From contig CM067555.1 in the NCBI GenBank assembly GCA_034509755.1, positions 2,302,142 to 2,366,141 of the forward strand: a DNA stretch of 64,000 nt, written 5' to 3'. The notes under the pieces were generated by a model, which saw only the letters and a program-made list of their open reading frames with translations, was not told where the DNA came from and made no database searches. This document shows, in pieces, positions 1 to 11,456 of this stretch. Made by a program: the position numbers and the translations under genes. This DNA comes from Anisodus tanguticus. Lineage: Eukaryota > Streptophyta > Magnoliopsida > Solanales > Solanaceae. The stretch's first letter is position 1. The number at the start of each line of letters is the position of its first letter.

Positions 1-459
1 ACAGAGATTGCTCGAGCTGTGGGGTCCACTGGTATGGCTGCTGGTCAGTTCCTCGACCTTGAGGGTGGACCAAATGCTCTTGACTTCGTTCAAGAAAAGA
101 AATATGGTGAAATGGGCGAGTGCTCCGCCGTTTGTGGAGGTCTCTTGGCTGGTGCTTCGGATGAGGAGATCCAACATCTAAGAAGATACGGTCGAGCTGT
201 TGGTGTCTTATATCAGGTTGTTGATGATGTATTGGAAGCAAAGGAGACTGAGGACAAAACCGAGGGGAAGAAAAAGAAAGGCAAAAGTTATGTCAGCGTT
301 TACGGCATTGAGAAGTCTATGGAAGTCGCCGAAGATCTTAGACTGCAAGCTAAGAGAGAGTTAGATGGTCTCGAGAAGTATGGCGATAAAGTAATGCCAC
401 TTTATAGTTTTGTAGATTATGCTGCAGATAGAGGTTTTAGCATTGATGACCAAGTTTAG
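1..459 (+). CDS. Geranylgeranyl diphosphate synthase small subunit-like, C-terminal part (5' cut by window edge)
   Basis: The frame is open from base 1 to the TAG at 457-459 and gives 152 residues of the C-terminal half of a trans-isoprenyl diphosphate synthase fold. A CxxxC motif (CSAVC, residues 41-45) is visible. Where catalytic GGPPS enzymes have a second aspartate-rich motif (DDxxD), this protein has DDVLE (residues 75-79), followed by a lysine-rich insertion. A CxxxC motif with a degenerate second aspartate motif marks the non-catalytic small subunits, which bind plastid GGPPS and alter its output or membrane placement. Small subunit type II is most likely. The N-terminus and the first CxxxC motif lie outside the window. 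A catalytic GGPPS is less likely but cannot be excluded without the first half. Confidence 0.82.
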   Translation, partial: TEIARAVGSTGMAAGQFLDLEGGPNALDFVQEKKYGEMGECSAVCGGLLAGASDEEIQHLRRYGRAVGVLYQVVDDVLEAKETEDKTEGKKKKGKSYVSVYGIEKSMEVAEDLRLQAKRELDGLEKYGDKVMPLYSFVDYAADRGFSIDDQV

Positions 460-892
460 ATCTTATTTAGCATTATTTTCTTATGTTTCATCATGATAAT
501 TGACATAAACTATTAACTTTGTTGTATGGAGAGGTGTTGTTAATGAAGCTATAATTTATGTATCCTTAGCTAAATTCAGTCAAACCTAGGTATAGCATCG
601 TCGTTTGTCTGGATAATTTTGACTTCTATAGCGAAATGTTGTTACAGAGAACATATAATATAACATAATATGAAAGTTAGTTTCAAAGAAAACTTCATCA
701 TTATAGTAAAATATTGTTATAAATGATTTGTTATGGAGAGATCGGACGGTAGAAGTCAAGCTTACATTTTCAAATAGCAACCAATTTTTCTGCTTTTATG
801 ATCAGTAAGGTTCCAATGCCTAGAGATTGATACAAACTACAAGTTTTAATTTCCCATGGAAGGGTTAGCTCCATTTAGTTCAGTTATATATA
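460..892. other. 3' flank of the GGPPS-like gene
   Basis: AT-rich sequence after the stop codon, presumably the 3' UTR and spacer. No coding frame or recognisable element was seen; the short open frame on the minus strand at 586-780 has no family features. Confidence 0.5.
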
Positions 893-1304
893 CTCCCTCC
901 GTTTACTTTTACTTGTCAACTATTCTAAAAATAAATTTTTATTTTTATTTGTTACTTTTTGCATATCAAGAGAAGATAATTTTCCCCCTATTTTACCCTT
1001 AATTTATTTACCACAAAGACTTCTTGAAATTGTAAGTCAATTTTGGCTAACCACACCTCTTAATTAACCCTCTTCAAGCACTAAAGAGATGGACGAGTTG
1101 TAAAGTGCTACTAATATCTATAAAAACTTAATGTTGAACTTGAAACTTTATATTAGCTCTAATAATTATGTATGGAATTTTAATTTTAATTATTGAGATT
1201 TTTTATCAATTAATAGGGGTATTATGATAAAATTTCTATATCAATCATTATTTCTTAAGGGCATAAAAAGTCTAAAAATGATAAGTAAAAATTAACGGAT
1301 GGAG
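893..1304. mobile_element. Stowaway-type MITE
   Basis: The left end reads CTCCCTCCGTTTACTTTTAC and the right end is its imperfect inverse (GTAAAAATTAACGGATGGAG). A TA dinucleotide flanks both ends (891-892 and 1305-1306), as expected for a Tc1/mariner-type target duplication. The interior is AT-rich and non-coding. Confidence 0.8.
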
Positions 1305-1612
1305 TAATATTGTTTCTGCAAAGCTCCATGTGATTCAGAATTGAAAAAAAATGTACAACCTTAACTAATGAAAAAAACTGATAGAGCATTGAAATTTCTC
1401 CTTGGAGTTATGCTAATGTTGGAAATGGTGAAGGATTCTAGTGTATCTGTCCGTGGTTAACTGGACGATGGAACCAATCGAATCGAATCTAATCGAACTG
1501 ATTTTCAAATCTTTTTAAATAAAACTGAGGTTCTTAATATTAACTTATAAATGTACCGAATAATTAGGTTAATTTTTTATTTTATAAAAAAATATTGAAA
1601 AATACCGAACCA

Positions 1613-1652
<40 letters not shown>

Positions 1653-2450
1653 CTCATATATAATATTTCACATACACACACATATATATATATATATACA
1701 CTCATATATAATATTTCATCTATTAAGTATAAAATTACAATTTACAAATGCACTAAATTTTTGGGGAACTTTCATAAATACAAGATATAAGGAGTTAATT
1801 ATATAATTTACAACTAATTTTGATATTACATGTGTGCAACTTAAAGCAAAAAAATTAGGAGATTATTGGTATGAATAAAAAGCTAAAAATAAGTAATATA
1901 TAAACAATTTATTTTTCGTTAATTAGTTTCTTTATATAAAATAATGGCAACTTAATTTGTTTTTTTGTTCTTTACAGATGTAGATCATAAGCACAACTTT
2001 CATAATATCATGGCGTAAAGTATGATTATTGTTAATTTGTCGTTTCCTGTTGTGCTGCCTTGTTACCTTTTAGTTGCTAGTTACACTTTTTTCCATTAAT
2101 TTATATAGTTTTTAATAATTTTATGCTAAGTATATTTTTTGGAAGAAAACAAAAGATTACATAAAGCTTAACGATCAAAATTTGAGGGCAAAAAGTTAGA
2201 TTACCCGTTCTATTATATATGAATCAACATTTTTTATAATATTAGTATAAACGTTGACGTTTTAAAAATAAATTACCAAAAATTAACCGAACTGTACCGA
2301 TATCGAAGAGAAATTGAGATGATTGGTACTGTTTTGAAAAGTTCACTTTTGGTTATATTAGTAAATTAACCGAAAAATTGGTATGATATAATTTTTATAA
2401 AAAAAATTAAAAACTGACCGAACCATGCCATTGACACCCCTAGACTTATA
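1305..2450. other. AT-rich spacer with (TA)n and a degenerate hAT-like remnant
   Basis: A (AT)n microsatellite lies at about 1618-1650. CCGAAC/CGGTT-rich words occur near 1470-1500 and 2280-2430, and the segment ends in ATTGACACCCCTA. This resembles the right end of the hAT-like element at 13243-15140, but I could not find a matching left end or an 8-bp duplication. No gene was seen. Confidence 0.35.
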
Positions 2451-2713
2451 GTCCCTCCGTTCACTTTTACTTGTCAACTATTCTAAAAATAGATGTTCAC
2501 TTTTACTTGTCAAATTTAGCATATCAAGAGAAAAATAATTTACTTGTCCTATTTTACCCATATCATTAATTACTCATTTCAAATCATTTTTTAATTCTCA
2601 TTAAGACTATACATAAATTAATATGAGTATCATGATAAAATATATACTTCATTTATTATTTTTTAAGAGGTGTGCAAAGTCAATTCTTGACAAGTAAGAG
2701 TGAACGGAGGGAG
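2451..2713. mobile_element. Stowaway-type MITE, same family as 893-1304
   Basis: Starts GTCCCTCCGTTCACTTTTAC and ends in the inverse GTGAACGGAGGGAG, flanked by TA at 2449-2450 and 2714-2715. The first 50 bases closely match the start of the copy at 893 and include the word ACTTGTCAACTATTCTAAAA. Confidence 0.82.
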
Positions 2714-2735
2714 TATATAATACCAATGTAAAGTA

Positions 2736-3027
2736 CTTCTTCCGTCCATTTTTACTTGTCATATTTTGACTTGGCACGCCTATTAAGGAGCCAAAAATAG
2801 AATGATAATTTTAATATATCGCCCCTAATCATTATTGAGTAACCTAATGATTAAAATAAATAAAACATATTTTAAAAGTTGTGCAACCACTAAAATTTCT
2901 TTAAACTTGTTAATCCAATAATAAATTATAAGGGTAAAATAGGTATGGAGTGGTAAATTATCTTTTAATTTTTTAAAGTGAACAATTATTTTTAGTATTG
3001 TGAACAAGTAAAACTAGACTGAGAGAA
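2736..3027. mobile_element. Diverged Stowaway-type MITE
   Basis: The left end CTTCTTCCGTCCATTTTTAC follows a TA. The right end (AACAAGTAAAACTAGACTGAGAG) is a weak inverse match. It lies 22 bp from the preceding MITE. The right boundary is approximate. Confidence 0.5.
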
Positions 3028-3411
3028 TTACTTTCTAATCGATTGTAGCAAGTACTTTATTAGGTTATCAAATTAAGATTGTTGTATTGTGGACATGTTC
3101 TGTTTTAGTAGGTCATCTTAATCCGTTAGTGTAAAAAAACTGTGCACCGTCCATGCACTGAAGTTAAACTCTTGTGATCATATCAAAGTGCAACTTTGTA
3201 TTAGAAGAAATTGATTGTTCATTCATTAGGCTCACAAGCTTCTAAACATAGGTACACATAACACTTTGGGCGAATTCTACATCGGAATGCGAGAGTAAAG
3301 TGGAGAATTTTATAAGATATAACTCAAGTCAACATGATATATGCGCTTTTGGGCTCAATGATAGTGTAGCTGAAGGGACAAATCTGTGAGGTCTGTTGGG
3401 CCAAAGCAAAC

Positions 3412-3756
3412 TGTTAAGAGTCCCACATCGAAAATGGAATGAGAACATGAACTCCTTATATGGATTTTGACGATCCTCACCCTGCAAGCTAGCTTTTGGG
3501 GTTGAGTTAGGCCCAAGATCCATATATTACATGGTATCAGAGCCAAACCCATTCCAATTCTTTGTTCACCGATGTTGGGTCTCCAAATTATACCACGCTC
3601 CAGTTAACAAAGTCTAAGCGTGCGGGGGTGTGTTAAGAGTCTCACATCAGATATGGAATGGGAACACATACTCCTTATATAGACTTGGACAATCCTCACT
3701 CTACAAGCTAGCTTTTGGGGTTGAGTTAGGCCCAAGATCCGTTCTTTATAATAACA
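3412..3756 (+). mobile_element. TRIM (terminal-repeat retrotransposon in miniature)
   Basis: Two direct repeats of about 120 bp begin TGTTAAGAGTC at 3412 and 3631. The first ends TTACA at 3531 and is followed at once by TGGTATCAGAGC, an initiator-tRNA-Met primer-binding site. The second is preceded by the purine-rich GCGGGGGTG. The internal part is only about 100 bp and codes for nothing, so it depended on another element for movement. The end of the second repeat has diverged and no target duplication was confirmed. A relative lies at 32337-32562. Confidence 0.82.
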
Positions 3757-3818
3757 ACTCTAAAGAGAGTCGTTTCAAACTATTATTCGTTGATTTTTTT
3801 CTGAATATTGATGAATAA

Positions 3819-4007
3819 GCAGTGGTGGAGCCAGTAATGGGGTAAGGGGGGTTGTATGAACCTTTCACTGAAAAATTACAATGCATATATAAGGTTAAAA
3901 TTACTTTTTATGTTTATATAATAGATGTTGAATCCCCTTGATTTCTTCGTGTGTTTACTTTTTATATTTTTGAATCCCCTTAGTAAAAATCGTGGCTCCG
4001 CAACTGC
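3819..4007. repeat. Short MITE with GCAGT-GGAGCCA ends
   Basis: The ends GCAGTGGTGGAGCCA and TGGCTCCGCAACTGC are 15-bp inverted repeats with two mismatches. GAATAA sits directly outside both ends as a possible target duplication. Related copies occur at about 10856-11013 and, split by a hAT insertion, at about 27226-28360. Superfamily not assigned. Confidence 0.62.
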
Positions 4008-4035
4008 GAATAATGTCATTTATTTCAAGTATATA

Positions 4036-4264
4036 CTCCCTCCGTTCCAATTTAAGTGTCTTAGTTTGACCTAGCACGGAGTTTAGAAAACAAAGGGAGA
4101 TTTTTGAATCTTATAGTCTTAAATTAAAGATATGTGGGGCCTTTTAAATCTTGTGGTGTTAAACTTGTCTTGAAATTGAAAAACTTACTAAATATAGAAA
4201 GATATACTCTTTTTGGGACAGACTAAAAAGTAAAAAAAAAACACTTAAATTGGGATGGAGTGAG
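4036..4264. mobile_element. Stowaway-like MITE, CTCCCTCCGTTCCAATTTAAG family
   Basis: The left end CTCCCTCCGTTCCAATTTAA pairs with the right end TTAAATTGGGATGGAGTGAG. TA flanks both sides (4034-4035 and 4265-4266). This is a different sequence family from the MITEs at 893 and 2451. Confidence 0.78.
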
Positions 4265-4572
4265 TATCAAATTAAAAGTATGTAATTAAGTAGTTTTAAT
4301 ATTGCAAAGTCGTTTATTTTACCGTTTATGGTCAGTCAAAGGAACTATAGTTCTCCTTAATTAAACTAAGGATTTTCAAGTACTAGCTACGTTCTAATAT
4401 ATTTTATAGTAGTATATAATTTAAGTAGTACGAGTCACCTTACACTAAGTTTGTATATTTGAAACTAGCTTCGATAGAATTGTTGAATTCTGCATTTGGT
4501 TTTGAAATTTGAAAGCTTAGGATATTTGGCGTGCAAATAGGCTGCGCAACAAAAAATTTACTCTATTTATTA

Positions 4573-4834
4573 CTCAACTCATCCCAAAATAAGTGTGGTT
4601 TTTTTTTTTCCTTTTTCTAGAATTAATTTGATTAATTTTTATCGCCGAATTAGATTAGATCAACTTAATATTTTAAATTTTAAATTTAAATATTTAAAAT
4701 ATATATAAAAGTATTATAACTTATAATTCTTCTAATAATTATATAACAAAAATATATATTAGATGTTAATCAAGATTGACATAATTTCTAAAAGCGAAAT
4801 ATGACGAGAGTAAATAATTTTGGACAAAAGGGAG
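4573..4834. mobile_element. Stowaway-like MITE, diverged
   Basis: Begins CTCAACTCATCCCAAAATAA after TA at 4571-4572 and ends TTTTGGACAAAAGGGAG before TA at 4835-4836. The two ends are an imperfect inverted pair. Confidence 0.6.
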
Positions 4835-4938
4835 TATCATAATTAAGAGAGAATCCCTTATGTGGATATGATATTAAACAAAAATTCATGCTGCCGCAAT
4901 CGCCATTAGCTTGCCAAATCAATTTTTTTGATCGAACA

Positions 4939-4941
<3 letters not shown>

Positions 4942-4982
<41 letters not shown>
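4942..4982. repeat. (TA)n microsatellite
   Basis: An uninterrupted run of alternating T and A of about 40 bases. It sits at the 3' side of the adjacent minus-strand LINE remnant. Confidence 0.9.
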
Positions 4983-5390
4983 CTCACAGCAGCCAAAATT
5001 ACATCCACAAGAACCAGACACAACTAAAACAAGCTCAACCGATCACCCCTCCTACTTTCCTCCTATTTTTTATTCACTTATTCTATGTGATATATCTTCT
5101 ATCCATCCTCTATCTCTACAAGTATGTTTCCTATTTAGTAGTGGTATGATTCTGTATTTACTTTCCAGCATCACTCTCTTCAACACTTTCCTTGGATGAG
5201 GTACACATTGATTCCATAATGCATCATTCCGGGCCATCCAAATGTTGTATATGACAGCAACTAGAACACACCACACAAATTGCCTGCTTATCCTACCTTT
5301 TGCTCTTCTTACCAGTCTCTTCCATGCACCCATCAGCTCCCAGTTCTGCATATTAATCTGCATCCAGTCAAGTGCCCCTTTCATGCCAAA
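4983..5390 (-). pseudogene. L1-type LINE ORF2, C-terminal remnant
   Basis: The minus strand encodes about 100 residues typical of the tail of plant L1 ORF2 proteins: a basic tryptophan-rich stretch, a hydrophobic segment containing IYNIWMARNDALWNQ, then a lysine-rich end (5070-5384). Reverse transcriptase and endonuclease are absent. The upstream side is cut at about 5400 by the repeat at 5403-6170. Confidence 0.65.
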
Positions 5391-5402
5391 TCAATTAGTG
5401 GA

Positions 5403-6170
5403 CGTCTGGCCATGCGTTTTCAAACCATGATTTCATATTTGATTTCAAATCATCGTTTGTTTATGCAATTCGGACATAATTTCAACTTTAACTTCATGTC
5501 ATGATTTGAAATCCCAAATCATCCAAAAAGGTGTGATTTGGGATTCCAAATCATGATTTCAAACTTTTTAAATATAAAACTTGACTCATAAGTTTATATT
5601 TTGTAAAAAAAGATTCATAAGTTAGTAGATATATACCAATTAATCGACTTTATATTGTATTGAATATAATTGTCCAAGATTTTTTCATTGGGACTCAATT
5701 CCTTCCCTGCAATGACTTAAAATTTCAAAGTAAATAGTGGGAGGATTGTCCATACCATGTGGGAGGATTATATTAAAGAATAGTTACACTACTATTCATG
5801 TTCAATTTTTCTTTTTATTGAACTAAAGTTAGATCAATTGATGTTGTATTTTTTAGAAAGGCTTTCTAGCCGCGTATTAATTTTGTTATGAATTATGACT
5901 TGCTCATTTGGTAAGATTGCATAAGAATTAAGAAAGTTTTGATATTTTTTCACAACTTATGGGATTTTACGTCAATGGGAAAAAATACAACTTGAGAAAT
6001 CCAAATTGCATGGCTCAATGTATGAATGAATTGATAGACTATATATCACCTCGCTACCATACTACTCGAAAGGAAACGTAGCGAAAGCGGGTGCTTGAGC
6101 GAGTGATTGTGTAGTACGGTTTATAAAGGAAAGAAACATCTCCATCATGATCTCAAATCATGTCCAAACG
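5403..6170. mobile_element. Non-autonomous DNA transposon, GTYTGGMCATG ends
   Basis: The left end CGTCTGGCCATGCGTTTTC and the inverse of the right end (CGTTTGGACATGATTTGAG) form an imperfect terminal inverted repeat. The interior repeats the word ATTTCAAATCATGATTT in both orientations and codes for nothing. A second copy of its left part, nearly colinear over about 360 bp, lies at 63634-64000. No clear target duplication. Confidence 0.6.
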
Positions 6171-6763
6171 GCTCCTTAAACTACTCAAGAATGGTCCATG
6201 GTAATAAATTCATAAATAGAAGTATAGGCAGCTTCCATTTTGTCCGTCGTTATTACAAGAATCGCTTCTCGAGCTAGCTAAGTATTGTATCTTAATCTTA
6301 GTACATTTTATACCAACCTAATTTTGAGAAAATTAATGTAATTAAAAAATAGTTGATATAATGGAGTTTCAAATTCTACAAGTAAAAGTTTCAAGATATT
6401 ATCATGAATTCTTACTTATAAAATTTGAAACTCCGTGAAGATAGCTATTTTACAAAGATAGGCCGGAAAGCAGCCAATGAACATTATTTCTACAATAGTC
6501 CACCATCACTGAGAATAACGTGCAACTGCACGTTTATAGAGACCGGTAATGTTAAATGTATATATAACGACATCTCAAAGTTAAGCCAAAAACAACATAT
6601 TGCCGTTTGCTCAACATGATACATTACAATTTAATTACACTGTAAATTCTGTTTATTCTTTTTTCTTGGTCTTTTTACACAGCTTTTTTCCTCATCACAA
6701 TCTAGTACTTAGAATTAGACTTATGTACATATCAATGTACATTATTTTTAGTGATTGTCCTTG
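6171..6763. other. Spacer downstream of the P450 pseudogene
   Basis: AT-rich, with no convincing coding frame. It lies 3' of the minus-strand P450 remnant. Confidence 0.4.
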
Positions 6764-9039
6764 TTACCCTTTGTATGCAATAGGTATAGCCTTTAATGGA
6801 ATTACTTTCTTTAAAGTAATTCCCATTCTTTCATTCATGTCCAAATCCACTGGCTTCACCCCATTAGCTAAAACCCAATCAAACTTGTGCAGTACTGACC
6901 CCTAAGGCCAGTGGCAACACACGAGAAGCAAGGGGAACTGCAGGGCACATTCTTAGACCAGAACCAAAAGGTATGAATTCAAAGTGATGACCCTTATAAT
7001 CCACCGTGTTAGGTTCTAAGAATCTCTCTGGCTTGAATTTTAAAGGATCTTTCCAAGTATATGGATCCCTACCAATTGCCCAAACATTGACAAGTACTTG
7101 GGTTTCTTTTGGGATGTGATAGCCATGCATGTTGCAAGAGTCCATGGCCATGTGTGGGACTAAAAATGGAAGTGGAGGGTGAAACCTTAGGGTTTCTTTG
7201 ATCACTGTGTTTAAGTATGAGAGATTGTCTAAGTCTTATTCTTCTAGCTTATTCGAGTGGTTGATAACTCCTCTTAGCTCATCTTGGACTTTTTGGAGAT
7301 GGTAGGGTTGTGGAGGAGCTATGCCATTGCCCATTTTAATGTGCTTGTAGTTGTATCTGTTCCTGCTGTGAACATCTCCCGGTAAACGGACAAGCCAATC
7401 CCTTTAAGCGTAACCTCTATATACTGATAGAGTAAAGATGTTGTTAGAGATATCACATTTTTATTTATTTATTTACTTGATTATGTGTTTTAATAAGAAG
7501 CATGTGCAATATTTAGGAAAAAGCTGTATATCACTAATTAAGAGACCAGTTGAAACCTTTTAGAGTGAATAGTAGTAGTTAGAAAAGTGAAAATAACAAA
7601 AAATGACCCTTTTGGGGTAGGTTCAAAGTCCGATGTCCCTGAAGTATGCTTTTGAATAGTTTTAGTTATAAGTTTGTCAAAAGTAAACACTTATGATTTT
7701 CATCAAATATTTAACAAACTCAATGTGTTAGGTTTGACGAAAACTGTAAAAAAAAAAGTATTTTAACTGAGCTCACATTTGAAGGTGTAGTTTTTGCAAT
7801 TTCTACTTTCATGGTATTTCTAATTGAATTATTATTTTCCCTCAAATTTAAGAAAGAGAATTGTAAAACATTTGACGAAACTAAAAGTCCTAGCTTTGAG
7901 CGAACTTAAAGAATAGAAACTGTCCAGAATTTTTTATTGAGACATCTTAACTCAACACCTCTTACTTGGACCTATCAACTTATAGTGTGAGTGTTTAAAT
8001 TCACTTTTTGTGAATTCCATTCCCATTTAGTCAAATGATTAACTGGATTTTTTAAGTAAACAGAACAACCACATGAAATATAGCTCAACAAAATATATAT
8101 TATAATACTTAAGTATTAATTTGCCGTACGATTCGTTGGTTGGAAGAAATATATAATATATAAAGATCAAGGAAATATTTTAAATTTAAAATTGTTGGGT
8201 AATAACCATTATTATTGGACTCATTTAACTACCACTTTGGTGTTTGTCCCCAAATCTTGGAAAAAGGTAAATGGCGCTATATTATTGACAACTATACTTT
8301 ATGGAACAAGAGAAAGAACTCCATTTCTAACGACCAAACTTCCATATGGCCGATTAAGTTAGTTTCATTATTCAAAGATGAAAAAGAAGAGAAAATTAAT
8401 TAAAATTTAACTTCAATATTCTAAGCAGGTCACCTAAAAAGATAACTATATTGAGTCTATTAGCACGTGTACAATTGTAATATATTTAGCCACACGTGCT
8501 AATAGAGTCGTTCATAAAAAGTAAGACCAGTAACTTGAAAATAAGTCATGTCATCTGTTATAAAATGTTAAAATATGTTGATTGCGTAATTTCTTTTATA
8601 AGATACCCTATGTAAGTTAAACAAAATATTTTGTTATTTCAAATCACGCATAAAGAGATAAATTTATCGTCACTATGAATATGCATTAGGGGTTTTGCTT
8701 TTAGCACTTTGATCACAGAATATTTGAGCACATAGAGAGTACTTACAAAAAGAATGACATTAATCGTTCGAGAGGAAAACCTAGAAGGGCCCTCCACACC
8801 ATCACCACGATATTGAAGTAGCACGTCTAAGCAATCCTTCTTCCTCTCCTCACCATTTGATCAATGCATTTTGTACGTACACCTCTCATGACATCGAGGC
8901 GACTTGTAGTAAAGAACTCCATCGTGCATAATCTCCTTGACATACGCCAATGTGGACCATATTGATTAGTGATGAGTGAACCCTCGTTTCCAAAATCTCC
9001 TTTCATGGCTTCGTAAATCTTTCTACCTACATCATCCAA
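6764..9039 (-). pseudogene. Cytochrome P450 pseudogene, CYP76-like
   Basis: Exon 1 remains run 9039-8747 and carry the C-helix pattern WRMSRRLC. The donor GTAAGT starts at 8746. Exon 2 starts at about 7375 with the I-helix AGTDTTTST, followed by the K-helix ETLR, a PERF motif and the heme loop. The C-terminus reads through to a stop at 6764-6766. Damage seen: the N-terminus is missing; about 120-150 residues are lost between the C-helix region and DVLLQYRGDG, with a frame change near 8825; a stop replaces the codon after AMA in exon 2; there is a frameshift near 7285 and a one-base frameshift near 6900. The heme loop reads FGSGLRMCP, with Leu where the conserved Arg is expected. CYP76A is my best subfamily guess. 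Functional P450s of this family are ER-bound monooxygenases of specialised metabolism; this copy cannot make one. Confidence 0.9.
8453..8509. repeat. Short palindrome with CACGTG in the P450 pseudogene intron
   Basis: Two 18-bp arms at 8453-8470 and 8492-8509 are inverse copies with one mismatch, around a 21-bp loop. Each arm contains CACGTG. It is probably a remnant of a foldback element rather than a regulatory site. Confidence 0.6.
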
Positions 9040-9613
9040 GATTGTGTCCTAGACGGTTAAATTTTACTGAAATAGTTTTATTAGCTAATAAAGCATATGA
9101 CAATAATTGGAGGGGGAGGGCGTTAAAAAATCCAACATATAAGTAAAAACATGAAAAGTGGAGGTAAACACAAGCTGGCATCACCATTATTAAAACACTT
9201 TTGGCCCCTCCACAATTGGTAAATTCTTTTTTTAGTCCTTGTGATGTCTGATTAAGTACATTTAACCTTATCAATTGAAATATGTACTTTTGATCCCTTT
9301 CTAGTTTCTAGGGAATATTTACAAATCTACCATAGGTGAGAAACCTATGGGGGATACCTTTCTTAAATAACCTTTAGAGGCGCGGCTGAGATTAATTTAT
9401 TATTTTCAAAAGCATGGCCGAAAATCATCAGAGCCAACTCGTGGTAATGGAGACGCCTCGGTTAAAGGGGAAAGACATTTCAAGAAGTAATCATCAATGC
9501 ATGCACTGGAGACGAGACGATTGAAGTGACATGCGCGACTGTCAGACTGAAACGATGACTACTTTCGGGTATATCAACTCAACAGTCACACTCGAGTTAA
9601 TGTAGGGGGCAAC
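9040..9613. other. Spacer upstream of the P450 pseudogene
   Basis: No recognisable N-terminal P450 exon was found here, supporting 5' truncation of the pseudogene. From about 9400 the base composition becomes less AT-rich, probably because it is internal sequence of the LTR element that follows. Confidence 0.35.
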
Positions 9614-10200
9614 TGTTAACACTAAAAAATAATTCAAGTGTTTAACCGAATTCAGTGACAGCCGGACTGTTCCAGAGTCGAATTTACTCCTAGTCCTCGA
9701 CTACAAGAACTTCATCAGCTACTAAGGCATCTTAGCCGAGTTGTTAGTTAGAGGTACGACTGAGACCCACTCAGATGCAGACGTCTCAACGACCAAGTCA
9801 AAAGGGTTATCGGACCCCTAGAAGCGGTACAACAACAGCTAAAAGAAAGGGTCATTGAACTTAGTGGGTTACTTGATGGCTGACATGGGGGGATCACGTT
9901 GTACATTTTATCCCTTTTTTGTACTATAAATAGGATCATTCTTACTAATCAATCAAACAACTCAATTTTTATCTATCTTTATCATTTACTTTATTTATCT
10001 TTTACTTTACTGTACTCAACTGTATTCATGTTTCTTATCTCTTAGTTTACTCATACCACCGTCCTAACGCTTTATGGAGTAGTTGGGGAACCCATTGCCG
10101 GAAATTACAGTTCCGTTTTCAGCCCAAATCGCTTAAGTTAAGGAATCAATTTGTCTTCCGATACGGTCAGCCAATAAAACGGCAGAGAACAGAATTCGGT
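9614..10200 (+). mobile_element. Possible LTR of a gypsy-type retrotransposon
   Basis: A purine-rich tract GTAGGGGGCAAC is followed by TGTTAACAC, the arrangement of a polypurine tract and LTR start. A promoter-like CTATAAATAGG lies at about 9923. No second LTR and no protein domain were seen. The right boundary is a guess. Confidence 0.35.
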
Positions 10201-11456
10201 GCGAGAACACTTTCTAATATTGTTTTTAAGGAAAAAAGAAAATTATTGTTAGGCAGGAAAGAAATAATAAAGAAAATAGCTTTACGAAATTGATAAATAT
10301 GATTGCAAGTGTTGAAATCATTTCATTGGTGCATAATTAATTTTGAACAATTTGGCTCATGATTGATCATTATCATATTCAATTCTGTTAAGACGTCACA
10401 AATTTGTCCTAAATAAAGGGTTTAAAGTTTCAAAAGTTAAAACTTTTTGTGGAAATTTTTATGCTGATTGGACTCACCATCTGATATATGATTTTGTCCT
10501 TGTTCCTTCTTTGACAAAAAAAATAGTGATTTTCTTCAAGTCAACTCTCAAAAAAGATATCGTTTGTCACAGATCAAATAATCAATATATAAACATTTCT
10601 TGTTATTTAAGTATTAAATAATTTGTGGGAAAAAATCCAACATAATTTTGAGTTTTTTAATGAGCTTTTGAGTCGTAGTATCATTACAAGCAGGAGTATT
10701 TGATTATTTTAGGTTATGAAAACTATTGCAAACTGAATATATCATGTATCAAATAAAAAAATACTCCTTTTTTTCAAAAAGAATGGTGTCTTTAAAAATA
10801 TAAAAATAATTTAACTGAATTTTTTATTTTATGAACAAGCTTTTATAATCATAGCTAGGGTGGAAGGGGTTCATCCGATCCACTTTGCCAGAAAGTTATT
10901 GTGTTTATAAGGTCAACTATTTTATTGTATATTAAATGTTAAATCGCCTTAATTTTTGTGTTTACTTTATTTTAATTTCTATCGTGAAAATCTTGCTTCC
11001 ACCATTGTTCATAACCACACAAATGTTACAGCGTCCTATCTAAAAGTATAAGTTCAAAAAAATTTACTCACATAAATATTGTGATATATTTACAAGTTTT
11101 ATTTTTTAATTTTATATAAGCAAGAGGGACCCCTATAGTTAGACTAAGTGATCAATAATGTTAATGAGATTCACGCTGTGGTGAAGTAAAATATCTATCA
11201 CTATAATGGAAAAAAGACAAGTTCATGTAATTATAACGCACATATTTTTCCGGGTCTAATATTTTAATAATTAATTAATCTTTTTCATACTTTTTACGTA
11301 AATTTATCTTACTTGGAAGCCTTAAATATACAACAAAAGGGTGAAATAGGATGTAGGATGAAATAGAGTGTGTGACCCCTCTCCAATATACAATCTCAAG
11401 CCATTATGGAACTTCTATAATCAAGTGATTGAAGCAATTACTTTTTTTAAAATAAA
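10201..11456. other. AT-rich spacer with one degenerate MITE
   Basis: About 10856-11013 is a diverged copy of the repeat at 3819-4007: it keeps the GGTTCAT motif, the TTTATA-rich core and the ending CTTCCACC. The rest shows no gene. Confidence 0.4.

Noticed and set aside
1454..2445. A further complete hAT element
   Set aside because: The right end looks right (ATTGACACCCCTA), but I found no matching left end or 8-bp duplication.
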